Assembly: GCA_016098155.1 (NCBI GenBank)
Contig: JAAAJB010000128.1
Span: 1 to 64,000 of the forward strand
Direction of reading: 5' to 3'
From: Actinomortierella ambigua
Taxonomy: Eukaryota > Mortierellomycota > Mortierellomycetes > Mortierellales > Mortierellaceae
DNA length: 64,000 nt
Below the pieces are notes generated by a model that was not told the DNA's origin, made no database searches, and saw only the letters and a program-made list of their open reading frames with translations. A program made the position numbers and the translations under genes. Positions 11,301 through 22,449 of the stretch are shown in pieces. The stretch's first letter is position 1, and each line of letters opens with the position of its first letter.

Positions 11301-11884
11301 GCAAAGTTCAACGAGTCGTCAAACTCTCCAAGATGATAGTAGACCTAGAATCCAACATACAAGTGTTAGACTTCTGGATCTGATAGTGTGCAACATTCTG
11401 GTGGCCTATGTGCTCGTCATGACTGAGAGGGAATACGAGTCTATACCTTTGAGGCTACCAAGGCTGCGAGCTGGCGGTCAGGGAAGTCTTCGTCCTCATA
11501 CATCGTCTCACTATTCACGACAGGGGTTGACTTCAGTGGGTCAGTATTCCTCCCATATTTTGCCGGGCTTGTACCAAAATCCTTGTCGCCATTGCACTGT
11601 CCACATTGTTCGTTACATCTTCAATACGGAATCCGCGATTTCTGCCCAAAACTCGTCAACGATGCTGTTGAGCTTGTTAAGAGCGTAGGCTTTGAGTTGG
11701 TCATCCTGCTCGTCCAAGAGCGCGATGAGACCGGCTACAGGAAAGAACGGAGAGGAGAGGAGATAGAGGCCGGAGAAGCCAAATGTTAATCTCTACTTTC
11801 TTTCTTTCTTTCTTTTCTTTTTTTTTGTTCTGGCAAGAATGAAAAGGTCTTTGAGATTGTACCTGCAGATGTCAGTCCAATCAT
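8392..11884 (-). CDS. RPN2: 26S proteasome regulatory subunit Rpn2 (PSMD1)
   Basis: Largest non-ATPase subunit of the 19S base and scaffold for the ubiquitin receptor Rpn13. Exons from the 5' end: 11884-11863, 11734-11617, 11510-11447, 11344-11239, 11146-11010, 10908-9999 and 9890-8392, joining to 951 residues, very close to the animal and yeast lengths. The tiny first exon encodes MIGLTSAG. The middle holds proteasome/cyclosome repeats (for example [15 protein letters not shown] and [15 protein letters not shown]) and the highly conserved block [25 protein letters not shown]-type charged stretch ([18 protein letters not shown] and on) precedes the conserved C-terminal beta part with GGIVLLKD, and the protein ends in PEPFEYPF, the kind of tail that binds Rpn13. 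No anomaly seen. Confidence 0.95.
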
Positions 11885-12233
11885 TCTGAGGTACGACAAG
11901 GGAGTGGAAGCAGAACGCCGAGTAGAGAGACAGAGTGAGATAGAGAAAGGGAGAAAGAGAGAGAGACAATGAAGAAAAAAGAAAGAGGAGAGAAAAGGAA
12001 GGAGAGCGTGTGTGCGTGTGCGTGCAAGAGAGCTTGTTTATGGATGCAAAGGTTGGAATGAGGTCGAGAATGAGAGGAGGAGGAGGATGTGTGTGTGAGG
12101 ACGAAATTGCTGCGACCGTGTGGGAGACGCGTGTACAAATTCATGATTTATGGCCCCACAAGGCCCAGAAAATTACGTCACCGAGACAGAGAGAGAGCGA
12201 CAATGATATATATTCACAAATAATATCCAACAT
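11885..12233. promoter_or_regulatory. RPN2 upstream region and 3' end of the oxidoreductase gene
   Basis: About 350 bp between the RPN2 start and the end of the next minus-strand gene. The plus strand is purine-rich (GAGAAAGAGAGAGAG-type tracts at about 11935-12000, then GAGGAGGAGGATG). I see no clear core promoter motif and no proteasome-type GGTGGCAAA element. Confidence 0.3.
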
Positions 12234-12872
12234 CTACAGTTTGCTCGGTGGGGCAGGGTTGATGGCGACGACCGCCTTGCCAAAGGTCTTGCGGGAGGCC
12301 AGGTCCTGCAGGCCCACCTTGACTTGGTCCAGTCCCTGGTAGACCCTCTCGTAGACAATGGGCACAAGCGTACCCTTGCCAAACATGTCGAGCAGCCGTG
12401 TCCAGACCTCCGCCATTGTGGCCATATCGTGCTTGGCGTATGCGCCCCAATGGACGCCGACAATCGACACATTCTTGAGCAACACGCGGTTCGCCGGGAT
12501 CTTCTCGATCGTGCCCGCTGCAAACCCCACCACCAGCACTCGCCCACACCAGGCCGTGCAGCGCAGCGAATCGTTGATCAGACCGACAGGGTCATACACA
12601 ACATCGGCTCCATGCCCGTTGGTGATCTTGTTCACCTGCGCTACCCAGTCCTTGTCGCGGTAGTTGACCGCATGATCGGCACCGTTCGCCAACGCCACCT
12701 TGAGCTTGTCAGCCGAGCCTGCAGTTGCAATCACCTTGGCACCCAGAGCCTTGGCAATCTGCACGGCACACAGACCCACGCCTCCGGCCGCCGCATGGAT
12801 CAAGCACCATTCATCTATTCATTTAGAAAGTTGGTCAAGCCAAAAGACAATTGGTGCCACACGGTACTGGTT

Positions 12873-12911
<39 letters not shown>

Positions 12912-13627
12912 AGTGGCTGGAAGGAAGAAAGATGGGAGGGGTGTGTGTGCAAAAAGCTCAACTCCCACAGTAAACTCGAAAAGCGAAAGACTCAAACCTT
13001 TCTGCAACTTGGCACGAACAGCAAGAGCTGCATAGCTTGTGGGATATGTAATGAAGAGGCCGGCGGCCTGCTCAAAAGACAGGTTGTCGGGGATGGGCAA
13101 GGCCATGTTTGGGTGGCATGAGAGCCTTTCAGTATAGCAGCCCTGAGCTGTGCCAAACACGCGGTCACCAACTTTGTAATGTGTCTTGGCCTCAGGGTGC
13201 ACATCCACCACAACCCCTGCAAACTGTCGCACATTTTTTTTTTGTGAAGAGTTAGTGGCGTGCCGATACAATGCAGCATGTGTTCATCTGCCGGTTCCGG
13301 GTCCTTTAAAGTCCAAGTACCTCTGCTCCTAGAACAAAGGGCATGGGCGGTTTGACTTGATACTTTTCTTGAGCCTATATCCCCACCAGCAACACAGCGA
13401 ATGCACAGAACGTGAGATGAAGCAGTGACTCGTGGGAACCAGCCATCTCCTCCAAGCGTATAGTATGTCGGGTTTACAAACATGCATACCTGCAGGATGT
13501 CGAAGAAGTTGAGGCCAGCTGCCTTCACGTCGATAAGAATCTCACCCCTCTTAACGACGGCGTCAGGGATAGTCTGCACCTGGAGCTGGTCAACTGCCAC
13601 GGCTTTTTCAATGACAACAGCCTTCAT
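12234..13627 (-). CDS. NADPH:quinone oxidoreductase, zeta-crystallin type (MDR family)
   Basis: Zinc-independent medium-chain reductase that uses NADPH to reduce quinones or activated alkenes in the cytosol. Exons 13627-13490, 13374-13321, 13223-12998 and 12814-12234 join to 332 residues, typical for the family. Visible: N-terminal GroES-like part with LNFFDILQ, FVLGAEFAGVVV across an exon junction, and VGDRVFG; Rossmann part with HAAAGGVGLCAVQIAK as the NADP-binding AxxGGVG motif; GANHAVNYRDKD-type segment (here GADHAVNYRDKD) and GADVVYDPVG. There are no structural zinc cysteines, as expected. The third intron carries a long GA microsatellite. Exact substrate cannot be told from sequence. 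Confidence 0.9.
12877..12904. repeat. (GA)n microsatellite in an intron
   Basis: About 14 uninterrupted GA units inside the third intron of the quinone oxidoreductase gene, read as CT on the coding strand. It lies in what would be the pyrimidine tract of the intron. Confidence 0.9.
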
Positions 13628-13986
13628 GATGTGAATGGGAAAAAAAGGGTGTGAATGTGAGTGAGGTGGAGAATTGTCCGAATGCGATGGGAGGGAGGAA
13701 ACGGTTGAACTTTTTGACCGAGCTCTTCAAAAAAAATCCCCCCCCCCCCACCCTTCCCCCGCATTTTTTTTTCTCCGTGAGCTTCGCCAAAAAACGAGTA
13801 AGGTTGAACCAGTAACCTATGGCAGGTACAGGCCACAGATCGAGTCAATTGTTCTTTACACTCCCCTGTCGGCAACGGTAGGCCATCCTTGTCACACTAC
13901 CGTCATCCAGCGTCGTCCGCGAGTCAATAGGAGACGATTTTATATTATTATAGGTCATGGTATGGTTCGCCCCTCAACGTGGCTGT
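13628..13986. other. Intergenic between oxidoreductase and acyltransferase
   Basis: About 360 bp with a C-rich run (about 13738-13760) flanked by A and T homopolymers. It should carry the oxidoreductase promoter (minus strand) and the end of the acyltransferase transcript. No RNA gene or motif could be supported. Confidence 0.3.
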
Positions 13987-16767
13987 CTATATGATTTCCC
14001 ACTCGGCACCTTCAGGGTTACTCCGAGGGGACGAAAGCCCTTCTCCTCTTGATCCTGCGCCCTGAGGGACTAGGCTTGCCATAAACTCGTCGTGCACCTT
14101 TTCAAAGTCTTCTAGGTGCTCACCTTGCAGACCAAGGTACACATCCACGCCAGTCGGTGGAGCCCCTGTGCCACCTTTAGTAACTCCTCCGCCACCGAAG
14201 AACAAAGGCGGAGGGCCGCTGTCCATCATGACGCACATGCCTTCGCCGCCACCAAACCCACCACGGCCGATGCGCACCTTGTGTGGTGGACCTTGCCCAA
14301 AATCGGCCGAGTAGAAAGCAAGCTTGCGGAATGACCACACTGAAAAGTCTTGGCCAAAGGTGTTCCCACTCGTTGTCTCGATCAGCTGCGGGTCCTCTTG
14401 CTGCTCTATCCAAGTCATGGCAGAGTCGATCTGCTCCGGTGTTTGCAGCAACAATTCGTCGCGGATCAGCCTCGAGGGGAGGGAGAGTGGTGTTGTCAGC
14501 AGGGAATGTACCGGCATCTGTACCACAACGGATCTGTACAGAAGGGTAGTAAACAAAAACAAAACAACACGCAAAGCAAAAAAAAAAAAAAATAAAGAAA
14601 AAAATAGAGTCCGTCAGCCAAGAGCTGAGTAAGGGACAATCATCGCGTGGTTACCAGCTTTTTCAGCTCAATCGGTGGCGGGCACTACTTACAACAGAGC
14701 ATTCCCGATAAATCCCTCGGCAAGCCGGGGTTGTAGCCGATGCCGAACATCCATCAAAATGCTACACATCATCTTGCACTCGGGCTCCATCCGACGGCTG
14801 ATCGTCGTCAACTTCCACAAGTATGCCATAAGAGCATCGCCTGTCGATACCCATTTATCGCTGATCTCCTTGTCGTCAGCTGCACAGGCCGCAGCGGCAA
14901 TGTTCTGCTCCGAGGCAAGCTTCTTGATCTGATCCAGCTGCCGAGGCGTGAAATGTAGCATGCGAAGCTGTGCGCCCTCAAGCTCATGTGTTGCCTCTAA
15001 AACGTCCTCGCGATCGTTGTCAAGCAGTTCTTGGTGGTGCAACAGAGTCTGGCATGTTTCCGACGTCAATGGTGTCGCAGAGTTTGGCTGCCTGCTACTA
15101 GACGTGGCGGCCGACTGAAAGCTCTGGTTGTTGCCTGCAACTGGTCTGTCTTTTATCTTCTCTGTCTCGTCCTTGTCAGCCTTCTCGTCACCCTCCTGTA
15201 CGTCGTCCTGCTTCTCACCATTGATGTCGTCCAAGAGCTGCATTTTCTCTTCTTTCTCGTCCCCTTCTTCCTGCTTCTCCCCCATTGCCTCCGCATGCCT
15301 GTGCTGTTCATCATCCTCTGTTTCACTGCTAGACTCGTCCAAAATAGCTTCAGGGTCAACACTGGCGAGCCCGTTGTCAAACATGATGGGCGGAGGGGGA
15401 GCATGAGTAACATGGTGATGACGATACGTTGCATTGGCGGATGGGTCCTTTGGACGAACGAGTAGCGACCGATCGAGTGATGGAAAGTGTGAATAGTCTT
15501 TGCCTCGTGTTGTTTTGGACCACGCTTCCATAAAGGACACCAGCGAGCTGCCATCCATGACCATTGAATCAGCAGCGATGCCGAGAATCAGCGAGCCATC
15601 CTGGGTGTATGTCACCTGGATAGCCAAGAGTGGGGGGTTCCGAAGCGCTGCTGGGTAGAGCCCGACTGGGTGAAGGTGCCGAGGAAGTGATTTATCCTGA
15701 AAGTTGCCTTGGCGGATCTGATCCAGCGAAAATGAACAGTCAGCCACAGCAAAGAGTACACCCTGATCGTTGCATTCAATGTAGGGCCGCTTGCTCGATC
15801 CGCTACTGCTAGCATCCAGTGAGGCACGACGATGGCTATCATCGGTCACGAGTCGGCCTGCCAGTGGGTAAAAGTCAGATAGGACCAAGGCTAAGGAGGC
15901 TTGCAGCAACATGGGATCCATAAATTGCGTGGCATGGTGCTGGTCATGTAGAACAGCCGACTTTTGTCGATTCCTACGTCCTGGGCTGACGGCCGGCGAC
16001 GATGCTGGCGAGGGCTTGTGGTATACATTCTCGGTCGGCCCGTTCGTGGACTGTTCAGCGGGCTGTCCTTGTTTCTGCTTGCCCTTGTCCTTTTCTTTGA
16101 GGGTCGTACCTTGGTGCTGATGCTGGTGAGTGTTGTTCTCATAAAAATACAAGAGTCGGGTGAAGATACGTGGTCGGATGACGTCCAAACTGGAAAGCTC
16201 GACTCGCCTGAAACGTGGCCGGTGTGTCTCCTTCGCCGGTGCTGATGCTGAAGCCAACCCATGAGCTGGAGCTGGGAATGAGGCTGAGGCTGAAGCTGAG
16301 GCTGGTATTCTTGGCAACTGGGAGCCAGTCTGGGGCACAGTTGTCAAAGGTTGCTGAACACTTTGAGGTCTCTCTGTCGGAGAGAGTTCTTTGTCATGCT
16401 TGCTTCGATGCCCAGTAGCAAAGTGTTGTTGTTGTTCATGGGACTCATGTTGAAGTTGGCTTGGCATCAGCGTGTCCAGAGCATCGTCCTCGTCATTCTC
16501 AGCATCAGAGTCCAGAGGAGTAGGTGTTAGAGGCTTGAGCCAATGACGGTAGCGAAGTCTTGTGGAAGTGGGTGAGCGGCCAACGGGTACTGCACCGTTT
16601 GCAGGTGTGGTGGGCGAGCGAGCTGTCGCCGACGACGAATGCTGGCTTTGGAATGACCGCGACGACGAGGCAGTCGGACTGGCGATGGATGCACCTGCAT
16701 GAGACTGCATAGGGCTAGCATGCAGGCCGATTCGCTCCAGTTCGGCAGGTGACCTTGCGAGGGACAT
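13987..16767 (-). CDS. BAHD/transferase-family acyltransferase-like protein lacking the catalytic His
   Basis: Two exons, 16767-14693 and 14533-13987, join to 873 residues, about twice the usual BAHD length because of disordered inserts. Residues 1-190 are Ser/Pro/Gln-rich. Family features follow: SLDVIRPRIFTRLLYFY near 195, a ASLALVLSDFYPLAGRL block, and the HxxxDG site region LGIAADSMVMDGSSLVSFMEAW, shown here in two pieces: LGIAADSMVMDG then SSLVSFMEAW. The position of the catalytic His is Ser401 while Asp405 and Gly are kept. A long acidic insert (about 470-590, rich in E, D and K) splits the two domain halves. The second half has the structural motif DFGQG (about 769-773) in place of DFGWG. 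Family knowledge: the His is the general base for acyl transfer from CoA. Inference: non-catalytic, or using another mechanism. Substrate unknown. Confidence 0.75.
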
Positions 16768-16929
16768 TGGTGTAAAAGGTCGGTATTGTGGAGGAGTCTT
16801 CTGGGTGGGGGGAAAAGGTCGAAGTGAAGTGCTTTATTTGGGAAAGGGGGCGAACAGTACTCTGAGCTAGACGAAACTCTTGGAGCAACCAATAGTTTGA
16901 CAAGCCACAACCATGACAGGCATGCATGC

Positions 16930-19521
16930 TTAGACGGATGGTTCTGAAGAGAGAAAGAAAGAGCAACGTACCATTGTGTTAGTCAAGGCTGTCCTGTCCA
17001 CCGACAGCGTACATCTGAAGCACAAGACATCCGCACAAATTCCTTCTTCGGCATAAGGGATAGGCCCCTCAGATATGAACATACCGCAAATATGGTTCAG
17101 CCGTTCGGCATGGCCAGGGTTTAATGGGTTGTGCTGCGTGCGGCACCCGCGACCATACCAGCAGTTACTACGGGAGATGACACGGGGCGGCAGCTGAGCA
17201 GGATCAATATTCTTGCGCCACTGGTAGATCGGCCCATGTCTGAAGAAGTCAGTCTCGCATTGAAAGCATAGCAAGTCGCTGCTGGTCACTGTTATTCCTC
17301 GCCGCTGTCCTGTGGTAGGCTGTGGTGGTGGTGGGGCAGTCGCAGATGGCTGTGCCGCTGAAAGTACATGACTTGTACCGTCAGAGGCAGTGGCACCACT
17401 ATTACCATTATCTGCGGTTGTCAAGACGGTGACAGGATCCTGGGTTGTTGATGTGACCAAAGTGGATAATGAAGACGACGGAGGGGACGTGCTCTGAGGG
17501 GCAAGATCGCTCACTGTCTGGGGTGTATCGGTTGTTGATGAAGACAACGAGTTGGATGATGGGGCAGGCGCGGATGCGCGGCTGTGCGCTCGACCTGGCT
17601 GGGCACCAGCAGCGACAGGTGGAGGTGGACCCAGGTAGTAGAATGTGTTATTGTCCATCCCTGCTTTGATCTGCTGCCAAACTGTTGCGGGCATTATACC
17701 CCGTGCAGTCAAATAATCATTGAGGATCCTATCTTCGGCTGGATTCAGGAAACCCAGCACCGGTCTATTCGACCGAATGTGGCTTTCCACGCTCTTGGTC
17801 GTGCACCCGCAGCTTGGGATATGACACATCTTGCCTGAGTGTGGTAAAAAAAAAAAAGAAAAAGAAAAAGAAAAAGTCAACTCCTTGCATCATAGCTACA
17901 TTGGCAACTTATGAGAGACGCCAGAGATCGCCTTACATCGAAATTTGTCCGCAATATCCTGCTTCGTTGGATCATCAATAATCGGTAAAAGGTCCTGGCA
18001 GCCGCGACATTGAGTATGTCCTGGGTGCATGGTCCGCCGCTGGAGGTAGGCAGCATATGTCACTGGTCGGGGGAGAGGCGCCAACCTTACATTGTCAGGG
18101 CACGCATACCCATGAACGTTGTTGGGATCACAGCACGGACACTCCGTTGGACGCTGGTTCACCCAGCGTGGAAAGCCGTTGATGTCCGCACCATCCAGCT
18201 CGTCGCCGTCATCATCATCCTCCTCTTCATCACCATCATCATCATCATTATCACCATCTTCTTCATCATCATCGTTAATATGGCGATGGCGACGACGGCG
18301 ACGAATAATATTAGAGCCGTCGCTGCTTGTACCATCGTCATCCTCCTCTTCCCGAGCCAGATCTGGACGTTTCTGGAGGAAGGCAGCTATGATGTTCTGG
18401 AGTTTGAAGTCGCGGCCGGTGCGCTCGACAACCCTTCGGCACGAAGGACAGTCTGAATGCCTAATAGTTAACAAAATAAGCAATGGATACTTGAGTGTGT
18501 CTATACTCAGCTGAAAAGGATGGCTAAAGAGCTTCATAACTCAAAGAGAGAGGGGGGGGAAGGAGTATTAACGTACGAGGTTAACCACATTTTGCAGCAT
18601 GCTCTGCAGAATGAGTGTAGACACGGTTGAAGGATGAGCGGTCGAACCATGATCGCATGACAAATACCGCACTCGAGCTCGCCTTCAATTTGTTCATCGC
18701 CATTGCTGGATGGAGCCTCAGACCTCCTTTCCAGGGCCTCGGGCTCACTGCTGCTCAACCTAGTTTTTTTGCTGGCATGATCACCACAGCCCTCTGAGCC
18801 CGTCTCGAGATAGTCGTCATCGCCTTTCTCCAAGGTAGCCATCGCTCTCTTGACAGTAGTGGATTGCTGTTGCACCGGGTTCTCAGAGGTTCGCCTATCG
18901 ACAACCATGTAGGAGGGAAAAGTGTCTGTATTTAAGGTCGATTAGTAATAGGTCGGGTTCATTGCCTTCTTTCTCCAGGAGTGCTCCTGCTCACCTGATG
19001 CACACTTGTTTGGCGGAACAAAGGTTATGATATCCTTGTCAAAAACCTTCTTTGCTTCTTGGACGGGCATGCGTACACCGTTGACCCAGACACCATTGCG
19101 CGAGAGGTCGGTGATCCAAAGTGGTGCGTCGTTGTTTAAGAGTGAGCGGGTGGTAAACTTGCAGTGTTCCCCGGAGAGGATAACGCTGTCTACCAGCGCA
19201 TTTGCACTGCATTTGTCTGAGGAGGCAGTGGAGAGAATGAGTGGAGTCAGTATGGTGTATGTATATTCATAAGTGCGCTCTGATCAAAAGCCAAGAGTGC
19301 GAGACGAGGTGGATACCTGCATGTCTCCCCAGAATGGTCCGTGTCGCTGTGAGTTCGATAGTGGCAAACTTGGGGTTGAGGGACTGCAACACAACGGCTG
19401 TTGCTGGATGGACCTCGGGAGTTGCCTGGTCATCAGGCAATTCCTCAAATGCATCGTCGAATGTGAGGGTGGATGTCTCTGTTCCTGAATGGTCCATGTG
19501 GAAGAAAAGGTGAGGTGACAT
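16930..19521 (-). CDS. CHFR: CHFR-like E3 ubiquitin ligase (FHA, RING, Cys-rich and PBZ zinc finger)
   Basis: Mitotic-checkpoint type ubiquitin ligase. Exons 19521-19317, 19216-18995, 18925-18577, 18460-17937 and 17834-17085 join in phase. The end has two readings: splicing at 17085 to an exon 17014-16983 gives 693 residues ending soon after the last zinc ligand, as in animal CHFR; unspliced reading runs to 16930 and adds about 45 residues. FHA domain at about 48-143 (GRH, then SGEHCKF and DLSRNGVWVNG). RING at about 228-275 (CGIC, CLHSFCRACC, CPSCR, with the last pair in the next exon). A run of Asp/Glu encoded by GAT/GAA-type repeats follows (about 300-345). Cys-rich part with CPCCDP, CRGC, CHIPSCGC. 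A PBZ-like finger C-WYGRG-C-RTQ...HIC sits near the C-terminus, which in CHFR binds poly(ADP-ribose). Initiation at an ATG eight codons further in (19497) is possible. Confidence 0.85.
18180..18300 (-). repeat. Acidic trinucleotide-rich tract in the CHFR-like gene
   Basis: Imperfect GAT/GAC/GAA repeats (ATC/TTC on the plus strand) encode a long run of Asp and Glu between the RING and the Cys-rich region. It is interrupted by serially varied codons, suggesting selection for acidic residues rather than pure slippage. Confidence 0.7.
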
Positions 19522-19823
19522 ATGTCTATAGTATTGCCACTTTATATTGATTTGCCACTATCGCGTGGGCTAGTGACTGCTCAACAAATGGTACAGAACA
19601 AAGTATATGCTTTCATGAGGCACTATACCAGAAGCCAGTGATGCAGAAGCGCTGCTGGAGGGGGCCCTGCTTTGAACTATTCAGAAAAATGTGTGTTAGA
19701 GTCTCTGCATATCTGCTCTATCCCCCTCGCTTGTCGTTGCTCGCCCCAACTTACTCTGTGTAGCAGACTGGTATCGGCTCATGTGTGTCTCGATCTCCTG
19801 GCGCGTCAATGCTACTGTCTCGC
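19522..19823. other. Intergenic upstream of the CHFR-like gene
   Basis: About 300 bp that should hold the CHFR-like promoter (minus strand). No motif was identified. Confidence 0.3.
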
Positions 19824-20464
19824 TCATCGTACATATGCCGTAGTCTGTTCCAACAAAGACAGCATGCTTATCTTGCTTCTTGTCGTGCCTTCAAGAACCG
19901 AGATATCCAAAAGCTGTGGGTGATCCTCAGCTATAGGCCGGTCCCAGGCAGCAGAGGTCTTCTTCTGAGAAGCACCACCACAACCATGCCCACCACTTTG
20001 TCTGCTCATTCCGTCGCGGCGGCTGCTGCTGCTGCTGCCACCAAAGCTGGACGCGGACTCTGCAGCTTTAGCAACCTTGTTTCAGTAGTAGGATTCACGC
20101 CGTAGCGCCCACAGCTTTTCCTCTTGTGACAAGAGCTCTCTCCGCTTGTCCTGCAGCTGCTTCCTCACGGCACAAGAGCGCGACGCTTCGCTTCATCAAG
20201 ACGAGCCTTGACAGCTGCCGATATCTCGCCTGCTTAGCCCGCTCCATCGCGACGAAGCTTCTTCAGACTCTCCTGAAGCTTGCCAACTACCTTCCGAAGC
20301 GGTTGAGGCTCGGCTTCCTTTGCCTTGACAGCTACTGATGCGGCTTCTGCTTTCTTATCCACTTGGCTTCTGCTCTTTTTGGTCCGACGGTACTCAGATG
20401 TCAACGGCATTTCGGACGGACGGCCGCGCCGTTTCTTTCGTCGTCTGTCGAACTGGCTTTCCAC
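19824..20464 (-). pseudogene. Decayed coiled-coil ORF, unrecognised family
   Basis: Consecutive minus-strand pieces in different frames read as one protein that has been broken. The first piece (20464 down to about 20234) is highly basic with an AT-hook-like KKRRGRPSE and a heptad-like KLQESLKKLRRDGA. The reading then needs frame changes around 20230 and 20160, and crosses an in-frame stop near 20090. It ends with a piece containing WDRPIAEDHPQLLDISVLEG and TTRSKISMLSLLEQTT. No ATG starts the first piece (it opens at GTG). At least two frameshifts and one stop mark it as a pseudogene. I do not recognise the family; such basic coiled-coil proteins often belong to repeated gene families in these fungi. 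Confidence 0.35.
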
Positions 20465-20675
20465 TGGTTACCTCTGCCTCCAGCTGCCACCAGCATCGCC
20501 AGTGTATCGCTCGTTGAGTCTAACTACCTTATCAAGCACGCAGACAGTGTAGCGGTCGACAAAAATTACTCTAACAAAAAGAGACAACATGTCTATATAA
20601 AGGTCAGTATGTAATTTTTGAAACCCCAAAACACACACAATAGCAATGGCACGTTCTCATAAAAAAAACACGATC

Positions 20676-21588
20676 CTATTGGCAAAAGAGTCCGTGAGCT
20701 TTGCAGGTCGACTTGATCTTCTCTGTGTTGAAAAAGAAAGCCTTGTACAATGGTTGACTGTTCTCGTCGGAGCTCATGGCATGAGCCGGAGACCTGAATA
20801 TAATCCCGGAAGAGTCGACTGCATCAAGCCGATGTGCCTCACTGGAGCAGAGTGCTTCGTAGAGGGTGTTGGTACCCAAGTGCAGGCTGTGGACTGACAT
20901 TCCAGATACTAGAGGTACCAGCCGCTGAGCAAACTTGCTGTATCCTGTCGCCTGGAGAACAGCATTCGCGATCATGACAATGGGGTCGCGTGTGACCACA
21001 TGCGGCGTGTGGGCGCGTTCGCCCGTGCAATCCTTGTTGGGACATCGTTTCGGTACGAATGGTCGAAGTAGCTTGGTGATCTTGACAATCGTACGAATCT
21101 CTTGCTGCTTGAGATCGTCCTTCTTGAACGCGCACTTCTTGACCTAGTTTGCATTGACGCCACACTTGATGGAGTCGCTTCCTTGATGGCTCATTGGCTG
21201 TGTCGCCGGTCTCTTCGCCCTTGTCTTCTAGCTCTTCTCCAATATCCTCCAACGCAAACTTGGGGTCATCAAGCGCTGTCGCCACTGCACTGGTGTTTTG
21301 CGGCTGAGGTCCTCCTGAGGTGCTGGCATATGCTGCAGTTGCCCCACTCATCCCCTGCTGGGGAGATTTCAGCATGGAGACAACAATCTGAGATCGTCGG
21401 ATGGAGCCACCTCCCCTGTCTCTTTTTTTGCAAAGGGCTGCAAAGCTCGTTGCTAAGCTGCTTAATCCTTCATTTGGTTCTTTTTTTAGGGATCTTTGGT
21501 GACGACGATGCCGCCCTGAACGATTTGCCTTTTGCTGGACAAAGCTCTTCTGCTTCTTCTTGTATCTAACTTCGCGAGCCCGGGGATA
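20676..21588 (-). pseudogene. Hypothetical two-part ORF, probably broken, unrecognised
   Basis: The upstream part (21588 to about 21150) is open with a basic start (KKKQKSFVQQKANRSGRHRR) and a later acidic part (LEDIGEELEDKGEETGD); its first ATG is at 21375. The downstream part (21143-20676) is a 155-codon stretch in another frame with protein-like composition, including TIVKITKLLRPFVPKRCP, a CPNKDC pair and PIVMIANAVLQATGYSKFAQ. A TAG directly before 21143 could be a splice acceptor, but no convincing donor in the right phase was seen; otherwise it is a frameshift. It lies between two other broken ORFs on the same strand, so decay is likelier than a working gene. Function unknown. Confidence 0.35.
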
Positions 21589-21641
21589 GGTTTAGGCGCA
21601 GGAGGATTGCCTCTTCATATATTGCTGACGGCTGTTGAATA

Positions 21642-22160
21642 TTAGCGGATGTGGATGTTGATTGTTGAGCTGGCACCCTGAGGCGACTTTTTCAGGCACC
21701 CAGGCGCCCCGATGGCTTTAGACAACGCTTTAACATAAGGGTTCATCTCGGGTCTGGACCACGTGCGCTCGGTGCCTGACAGCTTTTCTGTGTGCAGACT
21801 CTGCAAATGGGCCTGCGTCAACAGACGATGAATGGCCCTCCCGTCCCCTGTATTGCTCTCCTGCTAAACCTCAATCTGATTCTGCAGCCTGCCGATGTCA
21901 CCATTGACCTTGATATGGTGGGTCAGGTTGGAGGCTGGCTGAGTGGCAGCCGGCACTACTAAACCAAGTCCTCGGAGCTTGTAGGCCATGCTCCGACTTG
22001 CATCCCGACCATTGTAGATGGCCAGGGCACGAGCAGCCCTCTGGTACACTGCAAGAGTGTCAGGAGTGGTATCCACGGAGGGGGGGGTTCGTAGTGCCTT
22101 CTCCGCCGTGATCCATTTCGCCGACCCTTGGATGAACACCAAGGGCTGGGAGGATACCAT
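21642..22160 (-). pseudogene. Hypothetical ORF interrupted by one in-frame TAG
   Basis: ATG at 22160 opens 98 codons, then TAG at 21866-21864, then 73 more codons in the same frame to TAA at 21644-21642. Composition on both sides of the TAG looks protein-like (before: VYQRAARALAIYNGRDASRS; after: GRAIHRLLTQAHLQSLHTEK), so a single nonsense change probably broke a 172-residue gene. No intron fits around the TAG. The family is not recognised. Confidence 0.4.
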
Positions 22161-22449
22161 AGCGATGTGTGCGTATGAGTACGTACGTGTGTGTGTGGGA
22201 GGTATGTGAAGAAAGAATGGAAGAGGTTTAGGAAACAGGGGCAAAAGTTGTTAAACTGGCTAGAAACACTTTGTTACACACAACGCCTTCGAGGAAGGAA
22301 ATTTCTTCTAGGTTCTAGCAACGGTTCTTTCTCTCTAGCTACCACTCTTCTAACAAGGTTTGACCACATCTTGTTGGCTTTCACCATCCCTTCCAAAAGA
22401 AGAGTTTTGACATGCTCGAAACTGGAACTACCGTTGTTGAACAGCACAT

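Noticed and set aside
13790..13880. GGTTCAACC-like motif on the minus strand suggesting a tRNA T-arm
   Set aside because: No A box and no cloverleaf could be drawn around it.
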